Under the pieces are notes generated by a model that was not told where the DNA came from, searched no databases, and worked only from the letters and a program-made list of their open reading frames with translations. Positions 18,026 through 31,310 of a DNA stretch of 64,000 nucleotides are shown here, piece by piece; within the stretch, counting starts at the first letter, position 1, and the number at the start of each line of letters is the position of its first letter. The position numbers and the translations under genes are program-made. The stretch comes from Pseudomonas abyssi (GTDB taxonomy: Bacteria > Pseudomonadota > Gammaproteobacteria > Pseudomonadales > Pseudomonadaceae), in contig NZ_NTMR01000003.1 of the NCBI RefSeq assembly GCF_002307495.1, forward strand, positions 372,001 to 436,000, written 5' to 3'.

Positions 18026-19229
18026 TTTGTGGTTTGCTGCCGCCGGCCTGGTGCTGGTGGCCATCGTGATGGTGCTGTGGCCCCTTTGGCGCCGTCGTCA
18101 AAGCGAGCGAGTCGATCGTACTGCGCTCAACGTGGCGCTGTATGAAGAACGGGTTGCTGAACTGGAAGCCCAGCAGCGTGCGGGTGATCTGAGCGAGGCC
18201 CAACTGGCCGCCGCCAAGGGCGAGGCCAGCCGACTGCTGCTCGAAGACACCGCCGCAGCTGACGCCCGCCAGGCGCCGCTGACCCGCCAGCTGACCTGGG
18301 TGCTGATCATTGGCGCCGTTGCATTGCCATTGGCCGTGCTGGGGCTCTATCGCCAATGGGGCGCTGCCGACGGGCTGGCGCTGTATCGCGAGATGCAGGC
18401 GACACCGCAGGTGGAGACCCTGGAGGCGCTGATCGACCGGACCCAGCGCGTGGTCGAGGTGCAGCCGGAAAACGGTGAAGCCTGGTACATGCTGGGCCGG
18501 GCCTACATGAGCGCGCAAAATCCGGAGAAGGCGGCAGACGCCTTCGGCAATGCGCTGGTGCGTCTTGGCGAGCAGCCTGAGGTACTGGCGCAGCTGGCCC
18601 AGGCGCGTTACTTCGCCAACGGTAACCAGCTGGATGCCGAAACGGCCCGCGCACTGGATAAAGCCATCGAGCTGGACCCGCAACAGCCCACCGCTCTGGG
18701 CCTGCTAGGGATTGCCGCCTTTGAGACCGGTGACTTTGCCGGCTCCATCCGCTACTGGCAGACGTTGATGCAGGGCATGGACCCGGAAAGCCCCGGTGCC
18801 CAGGCCATTCAAAGCGGTATCGAGCGCGCGCGTCAGCGTATGGTCGATGCGGGTCAGACGCCGCCGCCGGCAGCCGAGCCCGCCACGGGCCCGACGATTA
18901 ACCTGCGCGTCAGCGTAGCGCCTGAGTTGCTGGCCGAGTTGCCGGCCGATGCCAGTGTGTTTGTCTTTGCCCGCGACCCCAATGGCCCGCCGATGCCGTT
19001 GATCGCCAAGCGCCTGAGCCTCTCGCAGCTGCCGCTGGAGATTACCCTCAGCGCTGATGACGCAATGTTGCCGGGTGTCACCCTGGATTCCGCGACCGCG
19101 CTGCAACTGGTCGCCCGCGTATCGCCCACGGGCGATGCACGCGAAGGGACGCATCTGGGACAGCTGGATGAGGTGCATGCTGGGCAGGATGGGACGCTGG
19201 AGCTGGTGATCGATCGCGCGATTAACTGA
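18018..19229 (+). CDS. ccmI: Cytochrome c maturation TPR protein CcmI (CycH)
   Basis: Apocytochrome-binding chaperone. Two membrane segments (about residues 4-24 and 95-113) enclose a short cytoplasmic loop. A periplasmic TPR domain follows (VEVQPENGEAWYMLGRAYMSAQNPEKA, given here only in part as ENGEAWYMLGRAYMS), then a C-terminal beta-rich domain. 403 residues. Last gene of the ccm operon; no T-rich terminator is evident directly after it, but a strongly structured repeat begins about 100 bases downstream. Confidence 0.93.
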   Translation: MTDLWFAAAGLVLVAIVMVLWPLWRRRQSERVDRTALNVALYEERVAELEAQQRAGDLSEAQLAAAKGEASRLLLEDTAAADARQAPLTRQLTWVLIIGAVALPLAVLGLYRQWGAADGLALYREMQATPQVETLEALIDRTQRVVEVQPENGEAWYMLGRAYMSAQNPEKAADAFGNALVRLGEQPEVLAQLAQARYFANGNQLDAETARALDKAIELDPQQPTALGLLGIAAFETGDFAGSIRYWQTLMQGMDPESPGAQAIQSGIERARQRMVDAGQTPPPAAEPATGPTINLRVSVAPELLAELPADASVFVFARDPNGPPMPLIAKRLSLSQLPLEITLSADDAMLPGVTLDSATALQLVARVSPTGDAREGTHLGQLDEVHAGQDGTLELVIDRAIN

Positions 19230-19325
19230 GGTATTTGGTCGTTTATGTTTGTTAGCCGCGCATAAAATGGCCGCTCTGTATCAGCGCCTCGCTATCTTCT
19301 GGCCAGCTTTTCGCCTTCACGGCGA

Positions 19326-19503
19326 GCTAAGGGGCGGCTGCTTGCCCAGCCCCCCTTAGCGATCCCCCGGGGCACCCGACTACGCGGCCCTTCGGGTTCG
19401 CTGCGTTGCTCGATTTATCGGGGTGGCCGGCGAGGTGAGCCACAAAACTCGGGGGCTCTGCCCGCCCCCTCAGACATCCTGTGGCTCTTTTTCCCGATAA
19501 ATC
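19326..19503. repeat. Highly structured intergenic element (nested inverted repeats)
   Basis: The gap 19230-19687 holds no credible gene. It contains a hairpin whose arms GCTAAGGGG and CCCCTTAGC span 19326-19360. A second, nested structure follows: GATTTATCGGG (19412-19422) pairs with CCCGATAAATC (19493-19503), GAGCCACA (19437-19444) with TGTGGCTC (19480-19487), and GGGGGC (19451-19456) with GCCCCC (19464-19469). The arrangement looks like a dispersed pseudomonad repeat or a structured RNA; the copy number cannot be judged from one window. Confidence 0.6.
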
Positions 19504-19687
19504 TGCGCTACTCGCCCGCGTAAACGGGACTCGGAGCTGTGCCCACTTCAACATTGTTTTTTGATTCGTAACCTTTTGCCTGGTGACCGGTAATTGTCTG
19601 CCCGGGCTGAACCAGAAGCACGGATGTAGAGTCCATTCTGTAACAGGACCTTTACAGCGCCTGCGGGGCAGGCGGGAGGCGTGCGCT

Positions 19688-20053
19688 ATGTTGACCCATA
19701 TTCCTTTTGGTAACAGCAAGGTGCTGGGCTTTCGTATTGAGGGCAAGATCAGCGCCGAGATGCTCGATGAGATGCTTGAGCTGATCGAGGCCAAACTACG
19801 CGAGCACGCCAAGGTGCGGCTGTATGTGGAGATGCCGGCCTTTGGCGGCATGGCTGCCGAGGCGCTGTACAAGGATTTGAAGTACGGTATCAGTCACTGG
19901 AACCGCTTTGAGCGTGAGGCGGTGGTGACTGATCAGGGCTGGCTGGAGAAGCTGGTCGGGCTGGCCGACCGCCTGGTACCGGGTGTCGAAGCGCGTGTCT
20001 TCCCTGCCGCCGAGAAAGACGCCGCGCGGGATTGGATTCAGGCGCTGGAGTGA
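19688..20053 (+). CDS. SpoIIAA/STAS-like protein (PF11964 type)
   Basis: 121 residues resembling the SpoIIAA-like/SEC14-type STAS family: GFRIEGKISAEMLDEMLELIEAKL, then RLYVEMPAFGGM and HWNRFEREAVVTDQGWLEKL (each shown in part: GFRIEGKISAEMLDEM, RLYVEMPAFGGM, FEREAVVTDQGWLE). Family members are small soluble proteins of uncertain function, possibly lipid- or partner-binding. ATG 19688 is preceded by GGGAGGCG; the frame is open further upstream but runs through the structured element and is not used. The gene converges with the downstream MFS gene. Confidence 0.78.
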   Translation: MLTHIPFGNSKVLGFRIEGKISAEMLDEMLELIEAKLREHAKVRLYVEMPAFGGMAAEALYKDLKYGISHWNRFEREAVVTDQGWLEKLVGLADRLVPGVEARVFPAAEKDAARDWIQALE

Positions 20054-20063
20054 GGCGGGCGGC

Positions 20064-21380
20064 TCAGTCCTGCTGTACCTCGGGCAGGCTGACCGCCAGC
20101 AGTGCGCCGGCCAGCCCCACGCCGGACAGCAACAGCAGCATGCCGGCGGCGCCAATCAGCGAGCTGAGCAGGCCGAACAGGCCGGTCGCCAGCAGAATCA
20201 GGCCGATAGCGCTGTTGCTGACCGCAACATAGTCGGTGCGCTTGTTGCCGCCGGCCATGTCCAGTACATAGGTCTTGCGGCCCACGCGCACGCCGGCGTG
20301 GGCAATCCCCAATACAAAGAAGGCCACCGGGAACAGCCATGCATGCAGGTTGTCGGGCAGTGGCGCCCAGCGGTCAATGGCGATGACCACCGGCCCCAGC
20401 AGGCTGGCCAAAAGCGCAGCGCGGATCAGCACCTGACGGCTCGATGCATCCGACATGCGGCCCCAAACGCCCGCACTCAGGCTGCTGGCCAGCCCGTTGG
20501 CGACCAGAAAGGCGCCGAGCATGCCGAAGCTGGTTTCCACTTCTTGGGCCATGACCACGTAGTAGGGCGCCGACAGGGCTGAGCACAGCAGCAGTGCGCG
20601 GGTCACCACAAAACGACGAAACGGCGCGTCGTCGCGGAGCAGGCTGATGCGGCCAAGAGCGTGGGTCAAAGCGTTGCCGCCGCCCTCGGTGGCGCCGGGC
20701 GCCTCGTCGATGCCGCGATACACCAGTGCTGCCGCCACCCATAGCATCGCTGCGCCAATCAGCAGGGCAGCGTAGAACAGCATGTCGTCATCGCTGGGCG
20801 GGTAAATCAGGCAATACACCCCGAAGGCCAGTGCCAGCCAGCCCGAGAGGCTGGTCGCCACCCCGTTCAGCCGCCCGCGCCGGGTCTTGGGCACGGTCTT
20901 GCCGATCACATCCTTGCTGGCCACCGAGCACAGGCCGCGCGCCAGACTGAAGACAATCAAACAGGCAATGATCAACGCGCCGGCCAGCGTGCCCTCAAAG
21001 CACCAGGCCACCGCGCCCATGGCCAGCAGCGCGGCGGCCTGCAACAGGCTGCCGACCATCCACACGCCGCGCCGGTAGGGCATGCGACGAATCCAGGCGG
21101 CGATCAGCAGCTGCGGGAGCATGGAGCCGGATTCGCGAATCGGCACCAGCCAGGCAATCAGCGCCACCGGCGCGCCGACCACGCCCATCAGCCAGGCCAG
21201 GGTGGTTTTCGGGTTGGTCAGGGTATCGCCGAGGCTGGTCAGCGTATTGGCCAGCACCTGACGGAAGAAGTTCTGCGGTACATCCGAGCACGCGGCGTCG
21301 GGAATGTCTTTGCAGACGCGCGCGTCCTCTTCGTTCATCAGCTTGCTGTAAAGGTCGTGTAGGCGTGGTGTCTGGGGCAT
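20064..21380 (-). CDS. MFS transporter
   Basis: 438-residue polytopic membrane protein with about 12 hydrophobic segments and MFS-like loop motifs (RRMPYRRGVWMVG; GKTVPKTRRGRLNGVATSL). A soluble N-terminal extension of about 60 residues contains three cysteines. ATG 21380 has AGGAAA eight bases upstream. The substrate cannot be inferred; the neighbours (a STAS-like gene, convergent; smc, divergent) give no functional hint. Confidence 0.8.
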   Translation of the reverse strand: MPQTPRLHDLYSKLMNEEDARVCKDIPDAACSDVPQNFFRQVLANTLTSLGDTLTNPKTTLAWLMGVVGAPVALIAWLVPIRESGSMLPQLLIAAWIRRMPYRRGVWMVGSLLQAAALLAMGAVAWCFEGTLAGALIIACLIVFSLARGLCSVASKDVIGKTVPKTRRGRLNGVATSLSGWLALAFGVYCLIYPPSDDDMLFYAALLIGAAMLWVAAALVYRGIDEAPGATEGGGNALTHALGRISLLRDDAPFRRFVVTRALLLCSALSAPYYVVMAQEVETSFGMLGAFLVANGLASSLSAGVWGRMSDASSRQVLIRAALLASLLGPVVIAIDRWAPLPDNLHAWLFPVAFFVLGIAHAGVRVGRKTYVLDMAGGNKRTDYVAVSNSAIGLILLATGLFGLLSSLIGAAGMLLLLSGVGLAGALLAVSLPEVQQD

Positions 21381-21542
21381 GGTCGGTTTCCTGCTGAACC
21401 TGTGCTGCGGCGCTGGCAAGTGTGCCGCAAGCCAGGGTTTCAGACCAGTCTCACAGGTATTTGCCGGCAACCCTTCTCATACAGGCACCGTCCGGGTAAC
21501 AATGCGGGTTTGGCCTCAGGCAGCAAGGACAACGCCCCTTTC

Positions 21543-24500
21543 ATGCGACTCAAATGCATCAAGCTGGCCGGCTTCAAATCCTTCGTGGACCCGACTACCG
21601 TCTACTTCCCGACCAACATGGGAGCGGTGGTGGGGCCGAACGGCTGTGGCAAGTCCAATATCATCGATGCGGTGCGTTGGGTCATGGGCGAAAGTTCGGC
21701 CAAGAACCTGCGCGGCGAGTCGATGACCGATGTCATTTTCAACGGCTCCAACTCGCGCAAGCCCGTGGGCCAGGCGTCCATCGAGCTGGTATTCGACAAC
21801 AGCGATGGCACCCTGCAGGGCGAATACGCCGGCTACAACGAGATATCCATTCGCCGTAAGGTGACCCGCGAAGCGCAGAATCAGTACTTCCTTAACGGCA
21901 CCAAGTGCCGTCGTCGTGACATTACCGACATTTTCATGGGCACGGGTCTTGGGCCGCGCAGCTATTCCATCATCGAGCAGGGCATGATTTCGCGCCTGAT
22001 CGAAGCCAAGCCCGAAGAACTGCGCCTGTTCATTGAAGAAGCCGCCGGTATTTCCCGTTACAAGGACCGCCGCCGCGAAACCGAAAACCGTATTCGTCGC
22101 ACCCAGGAAAACCTCTCTCGCCTGACCGATCTGCGCGAGGAACTGGAGCGTCAGCTGGCGCACCTGCATCGCCAGGCCCAGGCGGCGGAGAAGTACAAGG
22201 AGTTCAAGGCTGAGGAACGTCAGCTCAGGGCTCAGTTGCAGGCGCTGCGCTGGCAGACCCTGAATGAGCAGGCCGGCCAGCGTGAACACCGCGTGCGCGA
22301 CCTTGAGGTCGCGCTGGAGGCCTTGATTGCCGAGCAGCGCAACGCCGACAGCGAGATTGAAAAGCAGCGCGACCAGCACAGCGACCTTAACGAGTCCTTT
22401 AACCGGGTGCAGGCGCAGTACTACAGCCTGGGCGCGGACATCAGCCGCATCGAGCAGATTCTGCAGTTCAACCGTGACCGCCAGCGGCAGCTGCATAGCG
22501 ACATTGAAGAGACCGAGCTGGCCTGGCAGGAGGCGCAGAGCCATCTGACCCAGGACGAGGCGCTGCTGGCCGATTTGCAGACCGAGCTGGACGGTATCGA
22601 GCCCGAACTGGAGATGGCCGGCGCCGCCGAGGAAGACACTGCCATGGCGCTGCAGAGCGCTGAAGACGCCATGCAGACCTGGCAGGGCGCCTGGGACCAG
22701 TTCAACCAGCGCGCCGCCGAGCCACGCCAGCAGGCCGAGGTAGAGCAGTCGCGCATCCGTCATATGGAGCAATCGGTCGAGCGTCTGGGCGAGCGCATTC
22801 AGCGCTTGGAAGACGAGCGCGCCGGGCTCAGCGCCGGCAGCCTGGACGAGGAACTGGCGGAGCTGTCCGAACAACTGGCCGAGCTTGAACTGCGCAGCGA
22901 GAGCGAGCAGCTGCAGCTGGCCGAGGTGGGAGAGTGTCTGCAGCAAGATCGTGACACGTTGTCTGCGCTACAGCAGGAACAGGACATTCTTCGCGGCGAG
23001 TTGCAACGCGGTAACGGTCGACTGGCGTCGCTGGAGGCGCTGCAACAGGCGGCTCTGGCGCAAGGCAGCGATGTCGGCGACTGGCTCAGTGGCCAGGGCT
23101 TGCAAGGCCGTGGCCTGCTGGCCGAGCAACTGCAGGTCGAAGCCGGCTGGGAAGCGGCTGTTGAGGCGGTGCTGGCTGATGACCTGCAGGCCATTGCGCT
23201 GGATGACCTTGGCGCGCTGGAGGCCACCCTGGCCCAGTTCGAGCAGGGCAGTCTGCGATTGCTGCAGCGCGGCGCGCCCGGGCAGGGCAGTCCCGGCAGC
23301 TTGCTGGATAAAGTCGATAGCCCGCTCGACCTGCGCCCCTGGCTGGCGGCTATTCGCCCGGTCGACTCGGTTGCCGAGGCGCTGGCGTCGCGCGACAGCC
23401 TGGCCCCCCACGAATCGCTGATCACCCGCGAAGGTCACTGGGTTGGCCCCAACTGGCTGCGCTTTCGCCGTGGCGAGGCCAGCGAAGGCGGGGTGCTCGC
23501 CAGACAGCAGGAAATGGAGCAACTGCAGGCCAGCCTGGACGAGCAGCAGTCCGCGCTGGACCGTGGCCAGGAACGTATTGATCAACTGCGTGAAGGTATC
23601 CGCGCGCTGGAGCTGCAGCGCGATGGCCTGCAGCAGACGCTGGCTGCCAGCGGCCGTCAGCAGGGCGAAATCAAGGCCCAGTGGTCCGCGCGGCAGGTAC
23701 GGCTTGAGCAAGTTAACGCGCGCCGTCAGCGCATTGGCGAAGATCTGGAAGAACTCAAGCGTCAGCGCGGTGAGGAACTTGAGCAGATTGGCGAGGCACG
23801 TCTGATCCTGCAGGACGCATTGGACAGCATGGCGGCCGACACCGGCCAGCGCGAAGAGCTGCTGCGCCAGCGCGATCTGGCGCGCGAAACCCTGGATCTG
23901 GCCCGCCAGCAGGCGCGCCAGCACAAGGATCGCGCCCACCAGCTGGCATTGCGCGTCCAGTCGCTGAATGCGCAGCTGAAAAGCACGCGCCAGGGGCTGG
24001 AACGTCAGCAGAGCCAGGCCGAACGGCTGTCCGAGCGGCGTGAACAGCTGCGCATGACCCTGGAAGAAAGCCAGGCGCCGGAAGACGACCAACGTATCGA
24101 GCTGGAAAGCCTGCTCGAACAGCGGGTTGAGGTGGAGCAGTCGCTCAGTGCCGCCCGCCAGGCACTCGAAGGCGTCGACCAGCAAATGCGTGCGCAGGAG
24201 ACCCGTCGGGTGCAGGCCGAGCAGCAGGCTCAGGTACTGCGCACCCAGCTCGACGAGCAGCGGCTTGACGCCCGCGACCTGCAGACCCGCCGTCAGGGCT
24301 TGCAGGAACAGCTGACCGAGGCCGGTTACGATCTGCATGGTGTGCTGGCCACCTTGCCGCAGGACGCCAACGAGAGCGATTGGGAGCAGCAGCTGGCGCA
24401 GCTGGATGCGCGGATTCAGCGCCTGGGCGCGATTAACCTCGCGGCGATTGAAGAATACGAGCAGCAGTCGGAGCGCAAGCGCTATCTGGATGCGCAGAAC

Positions 24501-25037
24501 AGTGATCTGGAAGAAGCCCTGAGCACCCTGGAACAGGTGATTCGCAAGATCGACCGGGAAACACGTGCGCGCTTCAAGGAAACCTTCGACAAGGTTAACC
24601 ACGGCCTGCAGTCGCTGTTCCCCAAGGTCTTTGGTGGCGGTCACGCCTACCTGGAGCTGACCGGCGATGACCTGCTGGATACCGGCGTGGCCATCATGGC
24701 GCGTCCGCCGGGCAAGAAGAACAGCACCATTCACCTGCTGTCCGGTGGTGAAAAGGCGCTGACGGCGATTGCCCTGGTGTTCTCGATCTTCCAGCTCAAC
24801 CCCGCGCCGTTCTGCATGCTGGATGAGGTGGATGCGCCGCTGGATGACGCCAACGTGGGCCGTTATGCCCGCATGGTGAAAGAGATGTCGGCGCGGGTGC
24901 AGTTCATTTATATCACCCACAACAAGATCGCCATGGAAATGGCCGATCAGTTGCTGGGTGTGACCATGCATGAACCTGGCTGTTCGAGGCTGGTCACAGT
25001 AGACGTAGAAGAGGCGGCTGCGTTGGCGGCAGTGTAG
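21543..25037 (+). CDS. smc: Chromosome condensation protein SMC
   Basis: Condensin ATPase. Walker A GPNGCGKSN is at residues 31-39; two long coiled coils (about 170-500 and 670-1000) flank a hinge around residues 520-650 (QGRGLLAEQLQVEAGWEAAV). The C-terminal head carries signature LLSGGEKAL and Walker B FCMLDEVDAPLDD. The true start is ATG 21543 (MRLKCIKLAGFKSF); the longer frame from 21402 has no family support. 1164 residues, the normal size. zipA and ligA follow, as in other pseudomonads. Confidence 0.97.
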   Translation: MRLKCIKLAGFKSFVDPTTVYFPTNMGAVVGPNGCGKSNIIDAVRWVMGESSAKNLRGESMTDVIFNGSNSRKPVGQASIELVFDNSDGTLQGEYAGYNEISIRRKVTREAQNQYFLNGTKCRRRDITDIFMGTGLGPRSYSIIEQGMISRLIEAKPEELRLFIEEAAGISRYKDRRRETENRIRRTQENLSRLTDLREELERQLAHLHRQAQAAEKYKEFKAEERQLRAQLQALRWQTLNEQAGQREHRVRDLEVALEALIAEQRNADSEIEKQRDQHSDLNESFNRVQAQYYSLGADISRIEQILQFNRDRQRQLHSDIEETELAWQEAQSHLTQDEALLADLQTELDGIEPELEMAGAAEEDTAMALQSAEDAMQTWQGAWDQFNQRAAEPRQQAEVEQSRIRHMEQSVERLGERIQRLEDERAGLSAGSLDEELAELSEQLAELELRSESEQLQLAEVGECLQQDRDTLSALQQEQDILRGELQRGNGRLASLEALQQAALAQGSDVGDWLSGQGLQGRGLLAEQLQVEAGWEAAVEAVLADDLQAIALDDLGALEATLAQFEQGSLRLLQRGAPGQGSPGSLLDKVDSPLDLRPWLAAIRPVDSVAEALASRDSLAPHESLITREGHWVGPNWLRFRRGEASEGGVLARQQEMEQLQASLDEQQSALDRGQERIDQLREGIRALELQRDGLQQTLAASGRQQGEIKAQWSARQVRLEQVNARRQRIGEDLEELKRQRGEELEQIGEARLILQDALDSMAADTGQREELLRQRDLARETLDLARQQARQHKDRAHQLALRVQSLNAQLKSTRQGLERQQSQAERLSERREQLRMTLEESQAPEDDQRIELESLLEQRVEVEQSLSAARQALEGVDQQMRAQETRRVQAEQQAQVLRTQLDEQRLDARDLQTRRQGLQEQLTEAGYDLHGVLATLPQDANESDWEQQLAQLDARIQRLGAINLAAIEEYEQQSERKRYLDAQNSDLEEALSTLEQVIRKIDRETRARFKETFDKVNHGLQSLFPKVFGGGHAYLELTGDDLLDTGVAIMARPPGKKNSTIHLLSGGEKALTAIALVFSIFQLNPAPFCMLDEVDAPLDDANVGRYARMVKEMSARVQFIYITHNKIAMEMADQLLGVTMHEPGCSRLVTVDVEEAAALAAV

Positions 25038-25126
25038 TTTTGATGGCGGGCATGCTAGCATCCGGCCAGACGAGAGGCGGGTTGCCAGCCGCCCGAACAG
25101 CATAGTGAAAACAGGAACGGGTATTC

Positions 25127-25963
25127 ATGGATTTCGGTTTGCGTGAGTGGCTTTTCATCTTCGGCCTGCTGGTCATCGCAGGCATCTTGTTTGATGGCTG
25201 GCGGCGCATGGGCGGGCGGTCAAAAATCCGCTTCAAACTCGAACGCAATCTCTCCGATCTGCCCGAGGAGGGCGGTAGCGACGAACTGCTTGGCCCGCCG
25301 CGTGTGGTCAACCGCAACGAGCGCGCCGAGCCGTCCTTTGGTGGCGACGCGGCAGACACTCTGGCGGGTGACGATCAGTGGCATGAGCCGGAGCAGGTAG
25401 GTCTGGATCTGGACGAGCCGCCAGTGCTGGTAGACCCTGTCGCCGCCGAGCCGCGCAGCAAAAAGTCCGCTGCCGACAAGCCCGCGCGCAAAGCCGACGT
25501 CGAGCCCAAGCCCGAACAGCAGTCGCTGCCAGTGGAGCTGGTGCTGGTAATCAACGTGGTTTCGCGTGACGAGCAGGGTTTCTCCGGCTCGGCCCTGCAC
25601 CAAAGTATTCTGGAAAGCGGCCTGCGCTTTGGCGACATGAACATCTTCCACCGCCATGAGAGCATGAGTGGCAACGGTGACGTGCTGTTCTCCATGGCCA
25701 ACGCCCTCAAGCCGGGGGTCTTTGATCTGGACGAGCTGGATCAAAGCCACGTGCGTGCCGTCAGTTTCTTCATGGGCCTGCCTGGCCCGCGTCACCCCAA
25801 GCAGGCGCTGGACCTGATGATTGCCGCCGCCCGCAAACTCTCCCACGAGTTGGGTGGTGACCTGAAAGACGAACAACGCAGCGTCCTCACCGCCCAGACC
25901 ATCGAGCACTACCGTCAGCGTATTGCCGAGTACGAGCGGCTGAACTACAGCCAGCGGCGCTAA
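25127..25963 (+). CDS. zipA: Cell division protein ZipA
   Basis: Anchors FtsZ to the inner membrane. N-terminal membrane helix ([18 protein letters not shown]), then a basic and Pro/Glu-rich linker, then the globular FtsZ-binding domain from about residue 135 ([37 protein letters not shown]). 278 residues. It stands between smc and ligA, the usual order. Confidence 0.94.
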   Translation: MDFGLREWLFIFGLLVIAGILFDGWRRMGGRSKIRFKLERNLSDLPEEGGSDELLGPPRVVNRNERAEPSFGGDAADTLAGDDQWHEPEQVGLDLDEPPVLVDPVAAEPRSKKSAADKPARKADVEPKPEQQSLPVELVLVINVVSRDEQGFSGSALHQSILESGLRFGDMNIFHRHESMSGNGDVLFSMANALKPGVFDLDELDQSHVRAVSFFMGLPGPRHPKQALDLMIAAARKLSHELGGDLKDEQRSVLTAQTIEHYRQRIAEYERLNYSQRR

Positions 25964-25990
25964 GCGCGGCGCCCGTAGGGCGCTTCGCTA

Positions 25991-26082
25991 GCTGCACGCT
26001 ACAAGCCTCAAGCTGCAAGCTAAGACCAAAAGCGGCCCGTGCCTGAGTTTGCTTGCCGCTTGAGGCTTGCAGCTTGAAGCTT
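25991..26082. repeat. CAAGC/GCTTG dispersed inverted repeat, copy 1
   Basis: Between zipA and ligA. The left arm (25996-26020) contains ACAAGCCTCAAGCTGCAAGC; the right arm (26051-26082) contains GCTTGAGGCTTGCAGCTTG, its near reverse complement. Related arm pairs occur at 35154-35248, 50701-50866 and 53710-53774. Confidence 0.7.
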
Positions 26083-26101
26083 CTGCGGGCGCATCGGTTA
26101 G

Positions 26102-29502
<3,401 letters not shown>

Positions 29503-29556
29503 TTTTGGTGTTTCGGTGTTCTGGCTTAACGCTGGCTCGTGTGCGGCGCGGGTTAT

Positions 29557-29636
29557 GGTGGATACGCTGCGCTTAATCCACCCTGCGGTCGGGCATGAAC
29601 TTCCGTAGGGTGGTGAATGCCGCAGGCCTCACCACC
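29557..29636. repeat. Two short palindromes related to the GTAGGGTGGAT repeat type
   Basis: In the 140-bp gap after dusC, GGTGGAT (29557-29563) faces ATCCACC (29576-29582) and GGTGGTGA (29609-29616) faces TCACCACC (29629-29636). The motif resembles small palindromic intergenic repeats seen in many proteobacteria. Either could also act as a weak bidirectional terminator between the convergent dusC and chemoreceptor genes. Confidence 0.5.
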
Positions 29637-29642
29637 ACCGGC

Positions 29643-31217
29643 CTATTGCTCCGGCTTATACCCCAACCGTAGTCCGCCCCAGTGCTCGCCGTTTACCATG
29701 ATCGGCACCGACAAATCATGCATCACTTCACCGGTATCGCGTTTGTAGGTTTGCAGCAGCAGGGTTTGTTCGTGGCTGCCGCAGCGCCGTCCGGTGGGGT
29801 CGTCGAACAAGCGCTTGCTGCGGCAATGCAGGGTGTCGTGCTGCACATCGCCGGTGGGCTGCTTGCTGAACCGCTGGTTGTGGGTCGGCACATAGCCTGA
29901 GGGAATGGCGGCAATCGCGTACACCAGCTCCGGGTGCTGCTGCAGCAGGGGCTCCTGCAGGGCCGGCAGCACCTGATCGGTATAGCTGTCAAAGGCGCTG
30001 TGATAGCGCGCCGGGTTGCTGCCGGTGATCGGCGTAAGGTTGCGGTCGAACAGCGCCGAGCGCTGAATCTTGCCGCTGGCCAAGTCTGCCTCGAAGCGCG
30101 CTGCGATGGCGGCGGCGGTTTGCTGGGCGGCGTCGAAGAAGCGCTGGTGATATTCATCCAGCGCCACGTCGGCCAGCATTTCGCTGACCTGTTCGGCCAG
30201 TGACACCAGATTGACGGCTTCGCCGCCCAAGCGCTGGGTCTGCTCGTCACTCTGTTCAATATCGCTGCGTACCTGCTCCAGAGCGGTACTCAGGCTGGAC
30301 AGTTGATCGCGGTTGGTCAGGCAGCTGTCGGCAATCTGCTCGGTGACGGTTTTCACTTCGCCGCCCTGGGCGCTGATCTCTTCCAGCTGGCCGGCGGCAT
30401 CCTCAATCAGACAGACACCGCCGCGCACCTGCTCTACCAGTGTGGCGAAATCGGCGTTCACCCGCTGGCTTTGCTGATGCATGCGCTCGATGATCTCGCC
30501 CACCTCGGAGGTCGAGGTCGCCGTACGACCGGCCAGGGCACGCACCTCGTCAGCCACCACGGCAAAGCCTCGTCCCATCTCGCCGGCACGGGCCGCTTCG
30601 ATGGCCGCATTGAGGGCCAGCAGGTTGGTCTGACTGGCGATGGCTTCGATCACACCCGTGACCTGCACGATCTTTTCAGTCTGCGCGTTCAGCTCGGCCA
30701 ATACCGCATTGGACTCATCCGCCTGAGCGGCTAGCCGATGCATGACCCGCGTGGCTTCCTCCAGCGCTTGCCGCCCTTCCTGACTACGACTGCGTGCCTG
30801 CTCAGCGGCGTTGTCTGCGCGCTCGGCGTAGCGGGTGGTGGCGTCCACTTCGAGCGCAATCTGTTGCGCGCTGTCGGTTACCTGACGAATGGCCTGCAAC
30901 TGCGACTGCTGGCGTTGGCGCAGTTGGTCTACCGAATGCGCCACCTCGGCCGCTGCAATGGCGTTCTGGCTGGTGGCGCGTGACAGACGGGCACTGAGGT
31001 CGGCGTTATCGGTCGTGCTGGCGGTTTCTTGCGCCGGGCGAGGGTGGTCGGCAGGAGGGTAGAACCAGGGTAGTCCGAGCCAGGGTAACAGGCAGAGAAT
31101 GAGCGCAGGGCCGAGTGCCTCGACGCCCGCGGCGTGGTAAAGCCAGCCGAGAGTCGCCAACTGCAGCAGGAGCAGAATTGTCTTGCCGAGAAATCCGGTG
31201 CGCATACGGGTGTCCAT
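29643..31217 (-). CDS. Methyl-accepting chemotaxis protein with C-terminal sensor-like region
   Basis: 524 residues. Two N-terminal hydrophobic segments (about residues 10-60) have almost no periplasmic loop and no HAMP domain is obvious. The signalling hairpin tip IEAIASQTNLLALNAAIEAA is at about residues 190-210. After the coiled coil, about 160 residues form a separate domain (FDRNLTPITGSNP, PTHNQRFSKQPTGD, DPTGRRCGSHE, MHDLSVPIMVNGEHWGGLRLGY in part), the C-terminal sensor-like region known from some Pseudomonas cytoplasmic-sensing receptors. Start is ATG 31217 or the in-frame ATG at 31205; neither has a good ribosome site. Confidence 0.9.
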   Translation of the reverse strand: MDTRMRTGFLGKTILLLLQLATLGWLYHAAGVEALGPALILCLLPWLGLPWFYPPADHPRPAQETASTTDNADLSARLSRATSQNAIAAAEVAHSVDQLRQRQQSQLQAIRQVTDSAQQIALEVDATTRYAERADNAAEQARSRSQEGRQALEEATRVMHRLAAQADESNAVLAELNAQTEKIVQVTGVIEAIASQTNLLALNAAIEAARAGEMGRGFAVVADEVRALAGRTATSTSEVGEIIERMHQQSQRVNADFATLVEQVRGGVCLIEDAAGQLEEISAQGGEVKTVTEQIADSCLTNRDQLSSLSTALEQVRSDIEQSDEQTQRLGGEAVNLVSLAEQVSEMLADVALDEYHQRFFDAAQQTAAAIAARFEADLASGKIQRSALFDRNLTPITGSNPARYHSAFDSYTDQVLPALQEPLLQQHPELVYAIAAIPSGYVPTHNQRFSKQPTGDVQHDTLHCRSKRLFDDPTGRRCGSHEQTLLLQTYKRDTGEVMHDLSVPIMVNGEHWGGLRLGYKPEQ

Positions 31218-31310
31218 TCCGGGCTCGCAGGCCTCTTTGTTTTAATTTGCCTACTATTTAGCCACCTGTATCAACGCTAGACAATCGATCTTTGGTCGGG
31301 GGTCGAAAGA

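Noticed and set aside
19327..19872. Minus-strand open frame across the structured intergenic element
   Set aside because: The translation is low-complexity and follows the inverted repeats; it overlaps the supported SpoIIAA-like gene on the other strand.
22968..25103. Long open frame opposite smc (over 700 codons), and similar ones opposite ligA, ccmF, the thiolase and acyl-CoA dehydrogenase genes
   Set aside because: In GC-rich DNA the antisense frame of a long gene often stays open. These translations show no recognisable family motifs and the sense genes are certain.
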